DNA of 64,000 nucleotides from Gammaproteobacteria bacterium (GCA_026705345.1 JAPPAV010000140.1:124001-188000), one strand, 5' to 3'; numbered from the stretch's first letter, positions 28,409 to 38,881 are shown. The notes: generated by a model from the sequence alone, not told the origin. A program made the numbers and translations.

Positions 28409-30090
28409 TAGAACAAGCCGAAGACCCGTCCCTCGTCGTCCACGCCGATGTCCAACGCGGCGGGACGTCGAGGGAGACCGGGCATGGTCATGATGTTGCC
28501 GCAGACGGCGACCACGAATCCGGCTCCGGCGGACAAGCGGACTTCGCGCACCGGCAGCACATGGCCAACCGGAGCGCCCAGAGCCTTCGCATCGGCCGAG
28601 AAACTGTACTGGGTCTTCGCGATGCAGACGGGCAGACGGCCGTAGCCGAGTCGTTCGTATTCCTCGAGTTGCTCGGCGGCAACAGGCTCCAAGGCAACCT
28701 CCCGGGCACCGTAGATCCGCGTCGCAACGGTTTCGATCTTGTCCGAGAGAGCCAGTTCGTCGGGATAGAGGAGTTCGACGTTGGCACCGTGGCTCAGACT
28801 GTCCATAACGGCCTCGCCGAGCGCTTGCGCGCCGGCACCGCCGTCGGCCCAGTGGGTGGCGGCGACGGCTTTGACGCCATGTTCCTCCGCAATCGCCTGC
28901 ACGACGGCGAGCTCCTCCTTGCTGTCGGTGGCGAAATGGTTGACCGCGACCACCGGCGTGAGTCCGAAGCGCTTGAGGTTGGCGATGTGCCTTGCGAGAT
29001 TCGGCGCACCGGCCCGAACGGCCTGGGGATCGGTATTCGCCAAGTCGGCCTGGGCCATTCCGCCATGCATCTTCAGAGCGCGGACCGTACAGACCAAGAC
29101 CACCGCGTCGGGACGCAGACCGGATTGCCGACACTTGATGTCGAGAAACTTCTCTGCGCCGAGATCGGCTCCGAAACCGGCTTCGGTCACGACGACGTCG
29201 GAGAGACCGAGCGCCGTGCGCGTGGCCACCACCGAGTTGCAGCCGTGGGCGATGTTCGCGAACGGGCCGCCGTGGATGAACGCCGGGTTGCCTTCGAGGC
29301 TTTGCACCAGGTTCGGGTGCAGCGCATCCGTCAACAGCGCCGCGAGCGCGCCGGCGACACCGAGATCACGCGCCGCAACCGGCTCGCCGTCGCCGTTGCG
29401 CGCCACCACGATGTTACCGAGACGGCGCTCGAGATCCTCCCGATCCTGGGCGAGACAGAGTATCGCCATCACTTCCGAGGCCGCGGTAATGTCGAAACCG
29501 CCGATGCGCCGCGCACCGCGTCCCAGTTTGAGGTCCACTTCGCGCAGCGCTCGGTCGTTCAAGTCGATGGCGCGGCGCCAGGAAATGGTCGTCGGATCGA
29601 TGTCGAGCGGATTCTTCCAGTACATGTGGCTGTCGAGCACCGCCGCCAGCAGGTTGTTCGCTGCCGAGATCGCGTGCAGGTCGCCGTTGAAGTGGAGATT
29701 GATGTCCGCCATCGGGGCCACCTGCGACCAGCCGCCACCGGTCGCACCACCCTTCATTCCGAAGCATGGACCCAACGACGGTTCGCGCAGACAGACGGTA
29801 GAACGTACGCCCAAGAGGTTCAGGGCGTCGTTCAGTCCGATGCTCGTGGTGGTCTTGCCCTCGCCCGCGGGGGTCGGCGAAATAGCCGTCACGAGGACCA
29901 GTTTGCCGTTGCGTGCTGACTCGAACGATTGCGCGTCGAGGTTTAGTTTCGCCTTGTAGTGACCAAAGGGCGTCAGCGTATCGGGTTCGAGGCCAAGGCG
30001 ATCCTTGGCAAGCGGAACGATGCGATTGAGTGGCACGGAAGCCGCGATCTCGCCATCCGAAGCGTTCGGCGGCAGGGTGTGTGCCTTCAT
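28408..30090 (-). CDS. fhs: Formate--tetrahydrofolate ligase
   Basis: 560 residues from ATG 30090 (MKAHTLPP); the frame extends upstream without family similarity. The enzyme joins formate to THF with ATP, giving 10-formyl-THF. The nucleotide-binding loop [19 protein letters not shown] is present, then [33 protein letters not shown] and a C-terminal [14 protein letters not shown], all standard for Fhs. Length is typical. It overlaps the following oxygenase gene by one base. In this operon it either captures formate from demethylation or, run in reverse, releases formate and ATP from oxidised methyl groups. Confidence 0.97.
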   Translation of the reverse strand: MKAHTLPPNASDGEIAASVPLNRIVPLAKDRLGLEPDTLTPFGHYKAKLNLDAQSFESARNGKLVLVTAISPTPAGEGKTTTSIGLNDALNLLGVRSTVCLREPSLGPCFGMKGGATGGGWSQVAPMADINLHFNGDLHAISAANNLLAAVLDSHMYWKNPLDIDPTTISWRRAIDLNDRALREVDLKLGRGARRIGGFDITAASEVMAILCLAQDREDLERRLGNIVVARNGDGEPVAARDLGVAGALAALLTDALHPNLVQSLEGNPAFIHGGPFANIAHGCNSVVATRTALGLSDVVVTEAGFGADLGAEKFLDIKCRQSGLRPDAVVLVCTVRALKMHGGMAQADLANTDPQAVRAGAPNLARHIANLKRFGLTPVVAVNHFATDSKEELAVVQAIAEEHGVKAVAATHWADGGAGAQALGEAVMDSLSHGANVELLYPDELALSDKIETVATRIYGAREVALEPVAAEQLEEYERLGYGRLPVCIAKTQYSFSADAKALGAPVGHVLPVREVRLSAGAGFVVAVCGNIMTMPGLPRRPAALDIGVDDEGRVFGLF

Positions 30091-30148
30091 GTTCGTTGGA
30101 TCCTCCAGGGTCGTTGCTTCGAGTTGCGACGACCGCGGGATGGCCGTA

Positions 30149-31090
30149 TCACCGTTCGCCGCGCGTCGTGACGTCGTGGAAGTCGACCACATGGGAACCC
30201 ACGCCAGCCATCTCGCGCAGCCAACGTGAAGTTTGCGGCAAGCCGCCGAACGTGAACAAGTGAATCCCGGACAAGGGCGAGCCCGGCGACTCCACGCGAT
30301 GTTGAGCCAGCGCTTTCAGCATCGAGTCCGGCGTCCAGTTGTTCAACAGCCGCAGGGCACTCGGCCGCCGGGCCAGCACTCGCGCCGATGCACCGACGCC
30401 GCAGCGGGCCGCGAAGGCAAGTAGCGTCTTGAGTCGCGCGGGTCCCGACATGCCCACGCGGACGGGAAACCCCATGCCCCTTCCATCCATCGCATCGAGC
30501 CACGCGACCACTTTCTCGGGCTGGAACGCGAACTGCGACACTATCCACATCTCGGTAGCGGTGGCGGCAGCGTATTCGAGCTTGCGGGACAGGGAGGCTT
30601 CCAAGGCTGCGGGATCGACCGCCGGATGACCCTCGGGATAGCCCGCGACGCCCACGCGCTTTATGCCATGATCAACCAGCGCGCCCGAGTCGAGAATGTC
30701 GAGCGTATCCGCGAAGGCGCCGATCGGCCTCTTGCGGTCGCCGGCAACGAGCATGAGTTCCGTCACGCTCGCCTCGACGAGAGCGCTCAATCGGCCATTC
30801 AGTTCCTCCCGGTGCGCCACCGATCGGGCGTCCAGATGCGGCACCGCCACCATTCCATCTGTGCGAAGGCGTTCACAGGCTCGCACCGTGTCTTGCCAAG
30901 TGGATCCCGGAATCGACGGCACGTAGACGCGCGTGCCGAGCGGCAGGTGGTTCGACAGATCATCCACGGTCGCGACTTGGCGCGGCGTAAGCTCGACGGA
31001 CGCATCGCGGGCGAGGTCGCGTTCAAGTTCGCGAGCGGCCTGGGCCTCGCCGTCGATCAGCGTGGCGATGTTAGTTTGCATTGCAGTCAC
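30149..31090 (-). CDS. Methylenetetrahydrofolate reductase-like protein
   Basis: 313 residues. The fold and key segments of the MetF family are seen: [57 protein letters not shown] and MWIVSQFAF. Sequence similarity to housekeeping MetF is moderate; it belongs to the group found with one-carbon and demethylation operons. It would interconvert 5,10-methylene-THF and 5-methyl-THF. With the GcvT-like demethylase upstream (39 bases) it likely oxidises methyl-THF generated by that protein. Confidence 0.85.
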   Translation of the reverse strand: MTAMQTNIATLIDGEAQAARELERDLARDASVELTPRQVATVDDLSNHLPLGTRVYVPSIPGSTWQDTVRACERLRTDGMVAVPHLDARSVAHREELNGRLSALVEASVTELMLVAGDRKRPIGAFADTLDILDSGALVDHGIKRVGVAGYPEGHPAVDPAALEASLSRKLEYAAATATEMWIVSQFAFQPEKVVAWLDAMDGRGMGFPVRVGMSGPARLKTLLAFAARCGVGASARVLARRPSALRLLNNWTPDSMLKALAQHRVESPGSPLSGIHLFTFGGLPQTSRWLREMAGVGSHVVDFHDVTTRGER

Positions 31091-31129
31091 GATCAGTCGA
31101 CATCCGCGACCTAATCGACATCCGCGACC

Positions 31130-32470
31130 TCAGTCGACACTGTCGCGGCCTTTGCTGCGCGCCACCTCGCGGGCATTCGGATTCACCGACGGTCTGAATG
31201 GCACGTCCACGACCTCGGCGGGCGCAGGCTCGCCGGCACGTTCAGCGTACTCGGGCGGTACGTGCACCCGGAGTTTGGTCCCGACGCCGCGTATCTCCCA
31301 AGGCACGTAGGCCAAGGCGATGTTCGTCTCGAGTTCCGGCGAGAACCACGGCGAGGTCACGTAGCCAACGGGGTCGCCGCCCTCACCCGCCGTGACCAGC
31401 CAGAAGTCATTGGCGTAGTCGGTGACCGGGCGACCGCCGAACACAATACCCACCAAGACATTGCGGAATGGCGGCGTCCCGGCGTCCATCGCTTCGCGCG
31501 CGGCTTCGAGCGCCTGCTTGCCGACATAGTCCGCCTGCTTGCGACGTGGCACCTGGTAGCCGAGATTGCACTGGAACGGCAACGTTTCCTGGTCCAGATC
31601 CTGCCCCCAAGAGAGGATTCCAGCGGCGATCCGGCGATGGTGCGCGGGTGCCGTCACCATGAGTTGATGCCGCTCGCCCGCCTCGAGTACGCCGTACCAA
31701 AGGTCCTCCGCGTAGCGCGTGGCGTCCTTCAAGTAGATCTCGTAGCCCTTCTCGCCGGTGAACCCGGTCTGGGACACGACCACGTCCCGCCCGTTGACCT
31801 GGCCTTCCATGAGACCGTAGTACGGAATCTCGCGAACCCGCTCGCCGAACAGATCCACCATCAACGCCTCGGACTTGGGGCCCTGGATCTGCACCGGCGC
31901 CACGTCGATCTCGGCGATGGAGACGTCGTAGCGGAGACCTAAGTTGACGCCGCGCAACCACAATTCGAGGTCGCTGTCGGCGAGCGAGAACCAGAATTCG
32001 TCCTCGGCGACGCGTAGCAGCACGGGATCATTCAAGACGCCGCCGGCCTCGTTGCACAGAATCACGTATTTCGCATGCATCGGTTTGATGCGCTTGGCGT
32101 TGCGGGTGATGACGTAGTTGACGAAGGCCTCCGCGTCCGGCCCCTTCACCTGGATCTGGCGCTCGACCGCGACATTCCAGAGGGTGACGTGGTTGACGAG
32201 CGCGTCGTATTCCACCATCGCGCCGCCATCCTCCGGCCGGACATAGCCGCGCGGGTGGTAGACCCGGTTGTAGACGGTCGCGCGCCAGCAGCCCGCTTCC
32301 ATCGACAGGTGCCAATAGGGCGACTTGCGCACACGCGTTGAAATGAGCAAGCCCACGGGCGTGGGGCCGGACTGGCGAAGGTTGATCGGGACGCGTCGAT
32401 CGGATTGATCGACGTTCTCGCATTGGCGCAAGTCCGCGTAGGACGGGTGGGTAGTCTTGGCTGGGCTCAT
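31130..32470 (-). CDS. GcvT-family methyltransferase (THF-dependent demethylase type)
   Basis: 446 residues from ATG 32470. The whole protein is a GcvT fold: YNRVYHPRGYVRPEDGGAMV, NVAVERQIQVKGPDAEAF, GFTGEKGYEIYL and RIAAGILSWGQDLDQETLPF. At about 450 residues it is longer than glycine-cleavage T-protein (about 370) and close to the free-standing demethylases DmdA (dimethylsulfoniopropionate) and LigM/DesA (methoxy-aromatics). It heads an operon with an MTHFR-like gene, fhs, an Fe/2OG oxygenase and DMGDH. The expected reaction is transfer of a methyl group from an O-, S- or N-methyl compound to THF; the substrate is not determined by sequence. Confidence 0.85.
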   Translation of the reverse strand: MSPAKTTHPSYADLRQCENVDQSDRRVPINLRQSGPTPVGLLISTRVRKSPYWHLSMEAGCWRATVYNRVYHPRGYVRPEDGGAMVEYDALVNHVTLWNVAVERQIQVKGPDAEAFVNYVITRNAKRIKPMHAKYVILCNEAGGVLNDPVLLRVAEDEFWFSLADSDLELWLRGVNLGLRYDVSIAEIDVAPVQIQGPKSEALMVDLFGERVREIPYYGLMEGQVNGRDVVVSQTGFTGEKGYEIYLKDATRYAEDLWYGVLEAGERHQLMVTAPAHHRRIAAGILSWGQDLDQETLPFQCNLGYQVPRRKQADYVGKQALEAAREAMDAGTPPFRNVLVGIVFGGRPVTDYANDFWLVTAGEGGDPVGYVTSPWFSPELETNIALAYVPWEIRGVGTKLRVHVPPEYAERAGEPAPAEVVDVPFRPSVNPNAREVARSKGRDSVD

Positions 32471-32629
32471 CGCGTTCTCACTCTCGCCACTCGAAGCTCG
32501 ACCGACGTCCGCAATGCACGGCGTTGCCGACGCGCGCACCTTGCGCCTGAACGCGTCTTGGAGCACACGAAAAAGGCGACGCCAAATGGTCGCAACGCGA
32601 CATGCCCAAACCGGAGTCCGGTCGTGCTC

Positions 32630-33637
32630 CTACGACTCCCCGCGACGCTCGTCGCTCGGTCGCTTGCCGTACTTCTCCAAGTAGGATTTGCCAAATCGTG
32701 CGGCGGTGGAAAACCCGCAGCGTGCCGCGACGTCCGCGACCTTCATGCCGGTCTGGAGCAGCAGCAACCTGCCTCGATGCAACCGCAGATCGAGGTAGTA
32801 GCGCGACGGCGTGCAATGCAGGTGGTCGTGGAACAGCCGCTCCAACTGCCGTCGCGACACCCCCACGTACTCGGCGATCTCGCCCAGCCCCAGCGGCTCC
32901 TCGATGTTGGCCTCCATGAGCGCCACGGCCTCCACCAGCGTGTCGTGGTTCCCGGCACCGACGAGGTAGTGGAGGGGTGTGCGCTGGGCGTCGTCCTCGG
33001 TGCGGATTCGTTCGACGATGAATTGCTCGGAAATGTCCCGGGCCAACTCGCGACCGTGTGCACCGGCGACCAGGTGGAGCATCAGATCGATCGAACTGAT
33101 GCCGCCGGAGCATGTATAGCGGTCACGGTCGACAACGAAAAGCCTAGAAGAAACCTGAACTTTGGGGAACTGCTCGCGGAGCCCCGGTAGATTTTCCCAA
33201 TGGATCGCGCAACGGTAGCCATCCAGCAAACCCGCTGCGGCCAGCAAATGCGACCCCGTGCAAAGCGCCCCGAGATGGACCCCTCGATTCGACAATCCGT
33301 TCAAGGCTGCAAGCAGCGGTTTCGTTGCGCGCCGCTCCGGATGGTAGCCGCCGCACACGAAAACGATATGCACCTGTCCAAGGCAACTCATGTCGCCGTC
33401 CGGAATCAGACGCAACCCCGCGCTCGAGACAACGGGCGCGCCGTCCAGGGTCACACACGACCAGCGATAGAGCTCGCGTTCGCTCGACCGGTTGGCCATC
33501 CGGAGCACGGCGATGGCGCTCGTCAACGTAACCATCGTGTAGTCCGGCACCATCAGGAATCCGAAATGGGCCGGCGGGTCGTCGAGTGGAGGCGGCGCGA
33601 TGTCGGGCATTGGCTCAAGAACCGGGTTGACCCACAC
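32630..33637 (-). CDS. GlxA-family AraC-type regulator, GbdR-like
   Basis: 335 residues. Residues 20-200 form a DJ-1/PfpI-like domain (FGFLMVPDYTMVTLTSAI, VHIVFVCGGYHP, GALCTGSHLLAAAGLLDG), and the last 100 residues are a double helix-turn-helix of AraC type (LGEIAEYVGVSRRQLERLF, ADVAARCGFSTAARFGKSY). This architecture is that of GlxA-type activators, of which GbdR and related proteins respond to glycine betaine and dimethylglycine. The gene lies 160 bases upstream of, and in the same direction as, the one-carbon/DMGDH operon, which makes that operon the obvious target. An in-frame ATG nine codons downstream is a possible alternative start. Confidence 0.85.
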   Translation of the reverse strand: MWVNPVLEPMPDIAPPPLDDPPAHFGFLMVPDYTMVTLTSAIAVLRMANRSSERELYRWSCVTLDGAPVVSSAGLRLIPDGDMSCLGQVHIVFVCGGYHPERRATKPLLAALNGLSNRGVHLGALCTGSHLLAAAGLLDGYRCAIHWENLPGLREQFPKVQVSSRLFVVDRDRYTCSGGISSIDLMLHLVAGAHGRELARDISEQFIVERIRTEDDAQRTPLHYLVGAGNHDTLVEAVALMEANIEEPLGLGEIAEYVGVSRRQLERLFHDHLHCTPSRYYLDLRLHRGRLLLLQTGMKVADVAARCGFSTAARFGKSYLEKYGKRPSDERRGES

Positions 33638-33753
33638 GCGAGTGTCACACTTGACGCATGCGCCAACAACCGAATCACCTCACTAACGCAGAACGGACTT
33701 CGACGCCGTCCGACTCTCCACCGTGCAAAAAGCGGTAGGGCGGGCGTTGCATT

Positions 33754-33772
33754 GGTGTTACGGGGGTGTTAC
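33754..33772. promoter_or_regulatory. Direct repeat GGTGTTAC x2 upstream of the TonB receptor
   Basis: Two exact GGTGTTAC octamers at 33754-33761 and 33765-33772, 11 bases apart start to start, one helical turn. They lie about 165 bases upstream of the receptor ATG in the 297-base gap between the divergent regulator and receptor genes. A tandem activator site is possible. I could not pick a convincing -35/-10 pair in this gap, and nothing else stands out in it. Confidence 0.35.
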
Positions 33773-33934
33773 AACCGATTTGCTTGTCAATCTACGCGGC
33801 GCAATGAACAAAGAACGACGCGTTCGGACAACGCCGGGGGAAAGACGTATGCGGTGTCAACGGACACGCAGCCAGCGTGGCTCCACCCTCGTCCAACAAC
33901 AATCACAGAATGAACTAGCCTAGGAGGCATCGCG

Positions 33935-36793
33935 ATGGGCAGGCGACGCATGATCAACGCGAACAACACACTCAACGCAACTACCGGACCCGGCACTTGG
34001 AAGAAAAAGCCGTTGGCAGCCGCCATCTCCGCTGCCGTCGCCACGACCGGCGGCGCCAGTGCCGCTGAAATCGAGACGGTCATCGTCACCGCGACCAAGC
34101 GCGAGGAGAGCGCCCAGGACGTGACGATCTCCGTGCAGGCGGTGACGGGCGACACGGTTCGGGAGTTGGGAATCGAGACGTTCGACGAGTACGCGGAGTA
34201 TCTGCCGAACGTCGTCAGCGGCGGCAACGGCCCCGGTAAGCGCGAGCTCTATATTCGCGGCAGCGCCACCGAACAGTCCGGCGTCACCATTACCGCCGCC
34301 CAGGGTTCGGCACCCGGCGTCGCGCTCTACGTCGACGAGCAGCCGGTCTCCTTCGGCGGACGCAACCTGGACGTCTTCGCGGCGGACCTAGAGCGAATCG
34401 AGGTCTTGTCCGGCCCCCAGGGCACCCTGTTCGGCGCCAGTTCCCAGTCCGGCAACCTGCGTCTCATCACCCGCAAACCCGAGCCCAACAAGTTCGACGC
34501 CGGGTTCAACACCAGACTCGCAACCACCGCGGACGGCGCTACCAGCGCTGGCGCGGACGGCTTCGTCAACCTGCCCCTGTCGGACGCACTCGCCGTCCGG
34601 GTGGTCGTCTATAGCGATAGCCAAGGCGGCTGGGTGGACAACATTCCCGCGACCTTCACGCCGAGCGGCGAGGTCGTGGACCGGAACAACGTAGCGGGTT
34701 TCGGCCCGCCGTTGACCGGCGCCGACAACGTCGAGAGCGCCCGCAACGACGCCATCATCCAGGACGACTGGAACGAAGCCACCTACCGGGGCGGGCGCGT
34801 CGGCGTGGCCTACAACATCAACGACGACTGGGACGCCCTCGTCCAGCACACCAGCCAGACTCTCGAAGGAGAGGGTTCGTTCGTGGTCGATACGAGCCTC
34901 GGCCAGGACCATGCCTCGGCGCGATTCTCCCCGGAATACAACCGGGACAGCTTCGGGCTGACGACATGGACGTTGACGGGGCGCATCGCCAACCTGGATC
35001 TGATCTACACCGGCGGCAGCCTGAACCGGGACGTCGACGGAATCATCGACTACACCCACTACAACAACGGCGGCGGCTACATCACCTACTACCTGTGCAG
35101 CGGCAACGTCTACGACGCGTCCGACGTCAACAACTGCTACGACCCCACCAAGCAGTACACCGAGGACACCGCGAACTCGCGCTTCACCAACGAGCTCCGG
35201 GTAACTACGGACGCCTCGAAGCGCTTCCGGCTGCTCGGCGGGATCTACACTAACTCGTTCGAGACCAACCACCTCGGCGATTTCCAATACGCGTCCGTGG
35301 CCGCCGCCTTCGGCGAGCACGTCTCTAGCTACTACAACGACAACTCGGGAGACGGCTTCCTGCTCGGAAACATCACCATTCCCACCGAGGGCACGAACGC
35401 GGGACCGGAACCCCGCACGCCGTTCACGGTGTTCTTCAACGACTACACGCGGACCGAGGACGAGGTCGCGTTCTTCGGTGAAGTCGCCGTCGACCTGAAC
35501 GATCAGTGGACCGTGTCATTCAGCGCGCGCTACTACGACCTGACGACGCAACTGCAGGGCGCTTCGAACTTCTCCTTCGGTTGCCGATACGGAATCGAGC
35601 CGCAAGGGTTCGGCAACTCCGAGAGAACCGCCGACGGGCGCTGCAACAGTCACGCGTTCAGCAACGACGTGACTGCCCGGCTGCAGACCCTGGCCGACTA
35701 CGTCTCGACCGGCGACGACAACGTGATCTTGAGCGCCCCCAGTCCGAACGGAGCCCGGGACATGTTCCGGGGCGGCGGCAGCAACGCCGCGACGCTTGCC
35801 GCGATCAAGAACGGGCACCTGATTCTCGCAGGTCTGCAGTCCGACGGCTCGATCAACGAGACCGACACGATCATCAAGGCATCCATCGGGTGGACGCCGA
35901 ACGACAGCATGCTTCTGTTCGCGACCTACGCCGAGGGGTACCGACCGGCGGCCCAGAACCGGAACGCCGGTCAGCTCGCGACCAACCAGACCGGCGTCTA
36001 CGAGAACTACGTCGTGCCGGCCACCGCGCTGACCGACGAGATCTCCAGTTTCGAGGTCGGCATGAAGGGCGACTTCCTCGACAACTCGCTGCGCTTGAAC
36101 GCCACATACTTTCGGACAGCGATCGACGAGTTGCAGGTCTCGCGCTTCGACCCCTCGAACGTCGCCTTCCTGTTCTTCCTCGAAAACATCGGCGACGCGG
36201 AGAGCAGCGGTCTCGATGTGGACCTGCAATGGGCGGCCACCGAGAACCTTACCGTAGCCGGCGCCGGGAGCTTCCTCAGCACCGAACTGACCCGTTTGAA
36301 TCCCCAGTTGCGCGGGATCGCGGTGCCAGTCGGGAGCGAACTACCGTTCGCGCCCGCGTTCTCCGGCAACCTCCGCGTGCGCTACGACTTCACCCTGGAC
36401 GCCCTGCAGGCGAACGCCTACTTCCGCGGCGGCATTGTCTACCGCGGCGAGAACGTCTCCGGGATCGTGGGCAGCGCCGAGTTCATGGACGACACGCTGT
36501 TCCGCCAGTCCGGAAGCTACTCGGGACTTGAGCTACAGGAAGAGGGCGGCAACTACGGGACCATCCAGATCCCCCGTGGGCTACCGAAAAACACTCGCTT
36601 CGTAAACCCGGCGGCGACCACCATGAACGTCGCCTTCGGCGTCGAGAAGGAGGGGTGGGCCGCCGAGTTCTACATCGACAACCTCAACGACGAGGCTGCC
36701 CAAATCATGCAGATCGCCGGTCACTACACTCCCGTCGTTTCCGAGCAACGACCGCGCACCATGGGCTTGAGGTTCTCGTACCAACTTGAATGA
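33935..36793 (+). CDS. TonB-dependent outer-membrane receptor
   Basis: 952 residues with AGGAGG seven bases before ATG 33935. A long N-terminal export signal (KKPLAAAISAAVATTGGASA) is followed by the TonB box IETVIVTATKREES and a plug domain (LPNVVSGGNGPGKRELYIRG, VALYVDEQPVSF, IEVLSGPQGTLFGASSQSG). The rest is a beta-barrel ending in LRFSYQLE with a terminal strand typical of outer-membrane insertion. These receptors import siderophores, vitamins, glycans or other large compounds using TonB energy. The substrate is unknown; nothing ties it to iron. It is divergent from the GbdR-like gene and followed by an intrinsic terminator. Confidence 0.95.
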   Translation: MGRRRMINANNTLNATTGPGTWKKKPLAAAISAAVATTGGASAAEIETVIVTATKREESAQDVTISVQAVTGDTVRELGIETFDEYAEYLPNVVSGGNGPGKRELYIRGSATEQSGVTITAAQGSAPGVALYVDEQPVSFGGRNLDVFAADLERIEVLSGPQGTLFGASSQSGNLRLITRKPEPNKFDAGFNTRLATTADGATSAGADGFVNLPLSDALAVRVVVYSDSQGGWVDNIPATFTPSGEVVDRNNVAGFGPPLTGADNVESARNDAIIQDDWNEATYRGGRVGVAYNINDDWDALVQHTSQTLEGEGSFVVDTSLGQDHASARFSPEYNRDSFGLTTWTLTGRIANLDLIYTGGSLNRDVDGIIDYTHYNNGGGYITYYLCSGNVYDASDVNNCYDPTKQYTEDTANSRFTNELRVTTDASKRFRLLGGIYTNSFETNHLGDFQYASVAAAFGEHVSSYYNDNSGDGFLLGNITIPTEGTNAGPEPRTPFTVFFNDYTRTEDEVAFFGEVAVDLNDQWTVSFSARYYDLTTQLQGASNFSFGCRYGIEPQGFGNSERTADGRCNSHAFSNDVTARLQTLADYVSTGDDNVILSAPSPNGARDMFRGGGSNAATLAAIKNGHLILAGLQSDGSINETDTIIKASIGWTPNDSMLLFATYAEGYRPAAQNRNAGQLATNQTGVYENYVVPATALTDEISSFEVGMKGDFLDNSLRLNATYFRTAIDELQVSRFDPSNVAFLFFLENIGDAESSGLDVDLQWAATENLTVAGAGSFLSTELTRLNPQLRGIAVPVGSELPFAPAFSGNLRVRYDFTLDALQANAYFRGGIVYRGENVSGIVGSAEFMDDTLFRQSGSYSGLELQEEGGNYGTIQIPRGLPKNTRFVNPAATTMNVAFGVEKEGWAAEFYIDNLNDEAAQIMQIAGHYTPVVSEQRPRTMGLRFSYQLE

Positions 36794-36817
36794 CCTTGCC
36801 GTAAGAAGTAGGGATTG

Positions 36818-36846
36818 AGGGCGAACCTTGGTTCGCCCTTTTTCTT
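36818..36846 (+). terminator. Rho-independent terminator after the TonB receptor
   Basis: Perfect 9-bp stem AGGGCGAAC / GTTCGCCCT with loop CTTG, followed by TTTTCTTT. It starts 25 bases after the receptor stop. The hairpin begins at 36818, so an ATG at 36815 in the frame of the next gene would place its coding start inside the terminator; this argues for the later GTG start of that gene. Confidence 0.9.
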
Positions 36847-36886
36847 TCGGTGTAGGCTTAAACCAGCGCCACCAACACCCACTTCA

Positions 36887-38881
36887 GTGTCCGATAGCCA
36901 AGAGCGCGTACGCCAAGCGCAATACCTCCTGAGCCAGGGCGCACCCGCCCGGGCCGCCCAGTTGATGGGCGACGTGCTGACCGACGAACCGGACAACATC
37001 GAGGCCGCCTACGCGCTGGCGGTCGCCCAGCGACATCAACACGCGTGGACCGACGCACTCGACACGCTCACCGGGGTTCTCCGTCGCAAGCCGAACTTCG
37101 GACGCGCCCACCAGGAGGTCGGCTACAACCACATCGCCATGCAGAACTTTCCTCGCGCCGGCGCGGCATTCGAGCGCGCGGTCAACAACGACCCCTCGCT
37201 TGTAAACAGCTGGAAATGCCTCGCCAAGCTGTACCAGGACAGCGGCAACGCGAAACGATTCGCCACTGTCTCCGATCAGCTTGTATTCCTCGAGTCTCTG
37301 CCCGCCGAACTGCTGACCGTCATCAGCTACCTGTCCGACGACCGCCTGGGCGACGCCGAGCGGGCGTGTAAGCACTTCCTACGGGAAAACAAGACCCACG
37401 CCGAGGGCATGCGGCTACTCGCCGAGATCGCGACACGGAACAAGACCTACGACGAGGCCGAGTTCCTGCTCGAGAGCTGCGTCGAATTCCATCCGGCGCA
37501 CAAGAACGCGCGCATCCAGTACGTCAACATCCTCATGCGGGTGCAGAAGTTCGCCAAGGCGTTTGATGAAGCCCAACGGCTTCTCGACGACCATCCCGAA
37601 GACACCGAGCACATCCGCGCGCTCTACGCCTCCGCCAGCGCCGGGATCGGGAGAAACAGTCAGGCTGTCGACAGCTACGAACTGCTGATGCGCGAGCACC
37701 CCGACAACCACATCTTTCCGGTGTCACTGGCCCATGTATTGAAGGCCGACGGCGAATTCGACAGGGCGGTTGAGCACTATCGCAAGGCGTATCGGATCAA
37801 GCCCGATCATGGGGATGCGTACTGGAGCCTCGCGAACACCAAATCCTACGAGTTCACGGGCGACGAACTGTCCCGCATGGAGTCCCTGGCGGCAGACCCG
37901 GACACCGACGAGTCCGATCGAATCCAGGTCTGCTTCGCCCTGGGCGACGCGTACGAACGTCGGGGCGACCACGAGCCCTCGTTCCGCTACTACAGCCAAG
38001 GCAATGCGCTCAAACAGCCCCACACCTATCACAGCGCCAAGCATCTACAACTACGGATCGACAGCCAGATCGAAGTCTGTACCCGGGAACTCTTCGAATC
38101 CAAGCCGGGCGTCGGCTGCCCCGCCCCCGACCCGATCTTCATAGTCGGCCTGCCCCGTGCCGGTTCGACGCTCCTCGAACAGATCCTGTCATCCCACTCC
38201 CAGGTGGACGGCACGATGGAATTGCACAACATCCTGAACCTCGCCAAGCGTCTTCGCGGGCGCGACGAGCCGGGCGGGAAACCCCGCTATCCGGCGATAC
38301 TCGCCGAGTTGGAGGACGGCTTCTTCCACCGCTTCGGGGAGCAGTTCATCGACGACACCCGGGCGTACCGGGGCGACTCGGCGTTCTTCATCGACAAGAT
38401 GCCGAACAATTTCTTCCACATCGGCCTCATCCGCCTGATCCTGCCCAACGCCAAGGTCATCGACGCCCGCCGGCATCCCATGGCGTGCTGCTTCAGCGGC
38501 TACAAGCAGCTGTTCGGCGAAGGCCAGGAGTTCTCCTACGGCCTAGAGGAGATCGGCAACTACTACCGGCAGTACGTGAAGCTCATGGACCACTGGGACG
38601 AGGCACTGCCGAGGTTCGTGCTGCGCGTCCAGCACGAGGACGTCGTCGACGACCTCGAAGGCCAGGTTCGACGGATTCTCGAGTTCTGCAGTCTGCCCTT
38701 CGAACAGGCGTGTATCGACTACCACCAAACCGAGCGCAGTATCCGCACGCCGAGTTCCGAACAGGTACGCCAGCCGATCTTCCGCACGAGCCTCGAGCAG
38801 TGGCGAAACTACGAGCCTTGGCTGGGTCCCTTGAAGGACGCCTTGGGCCCCGAAATCCGAGAACGCTACGGAGTCGCGTAG
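36887..38881 (+). CDS. TPR-domain sulfotransferase
   Basis: 664 residues from GTG 36887; the earlier ATG at 36815 lies in the terminator hairpin. Residues about 1-380 are tetratricopeptide repeats (AYALAVAQRHQHAWTDALDT, AHQEVGYNHIAMQNFPRAGA). Residues about 425-664 are a sulfotransferase domain: FIVGLPRAGSTLLEQILSSH is the 5'-phosphosulfate loop and DARRHPMACCFSGYKQLF the 3'-phosphate-binding region. The enzyme would transfer sulfate from PAPS to an unknown acceptor, protein or small molecule, with TPRs for recognition. No signal peptide is seen. The TAG stop is part of an intergenic repeat. Confidence 0.88.
   Translation: MSDSQERVRQAQYLLSQGAPARAAQLMGDVLTDEPDNIEAAYALAVAQRHQHAWTDALDTLTGVLRRKPNFGRAHQEVGYNHIAMQNFPRAGAAFERAVNNDPSLVNSWKCLAKLYQDSGNAKRFATVSDQLVFLESLPAELLTVISYLSDDRLGDAERACKHFLRENKTHAEGMRLLAEIATRNKTYDEAEFLLESCVEFHPAHKNARIQYVNILMRVQKFAKAFDEAQRLLDDHPEDTEHIRALYASASAGIGRNSQAVDSYELLMREHPDNHIFPVSLAHVLKADGEFDRAVEHYRKAYRIKPDHGDAYWSLANTKSYEFTGDELSRMESLAADPDTDESDRIQVCFALGDAYERRGDHEPSFRYYSQGNALKQPHTYHSAKHLQLRIDSQIEVCTRELFESKPGVGCPAPDPIFIVGLPRAGSTLLEQILSSHSQVDGTMELHNILNLAKRLRGRDEPGGKPRYPAILAELEDGFFHRFGEQFIDDTRAYRGDSAFFIDKMPNNFFHIGLIRLILPNAKVIDARRHPMACCFSGYKQLFGEGQEFSYGLEEIGNYYRQYVKLMDHWDEALPRFVLRVQHEDVVDDLEGQVRRILEFCSLPFEQACIDYHQTERSIRTPSSEQVRQPIFRTSLEQWRNYEPWLGPLKDALGPEIRERYGVA

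Noticed and set aside
32589-32601. GTCGC-AAC-GCGAC palindrome upstream of the one-carbon operon as a GbdR site
   Set aside because: Five-base arms in GC-rich DNA are expected by chance, and I cannot match it to a known GbdR motif.
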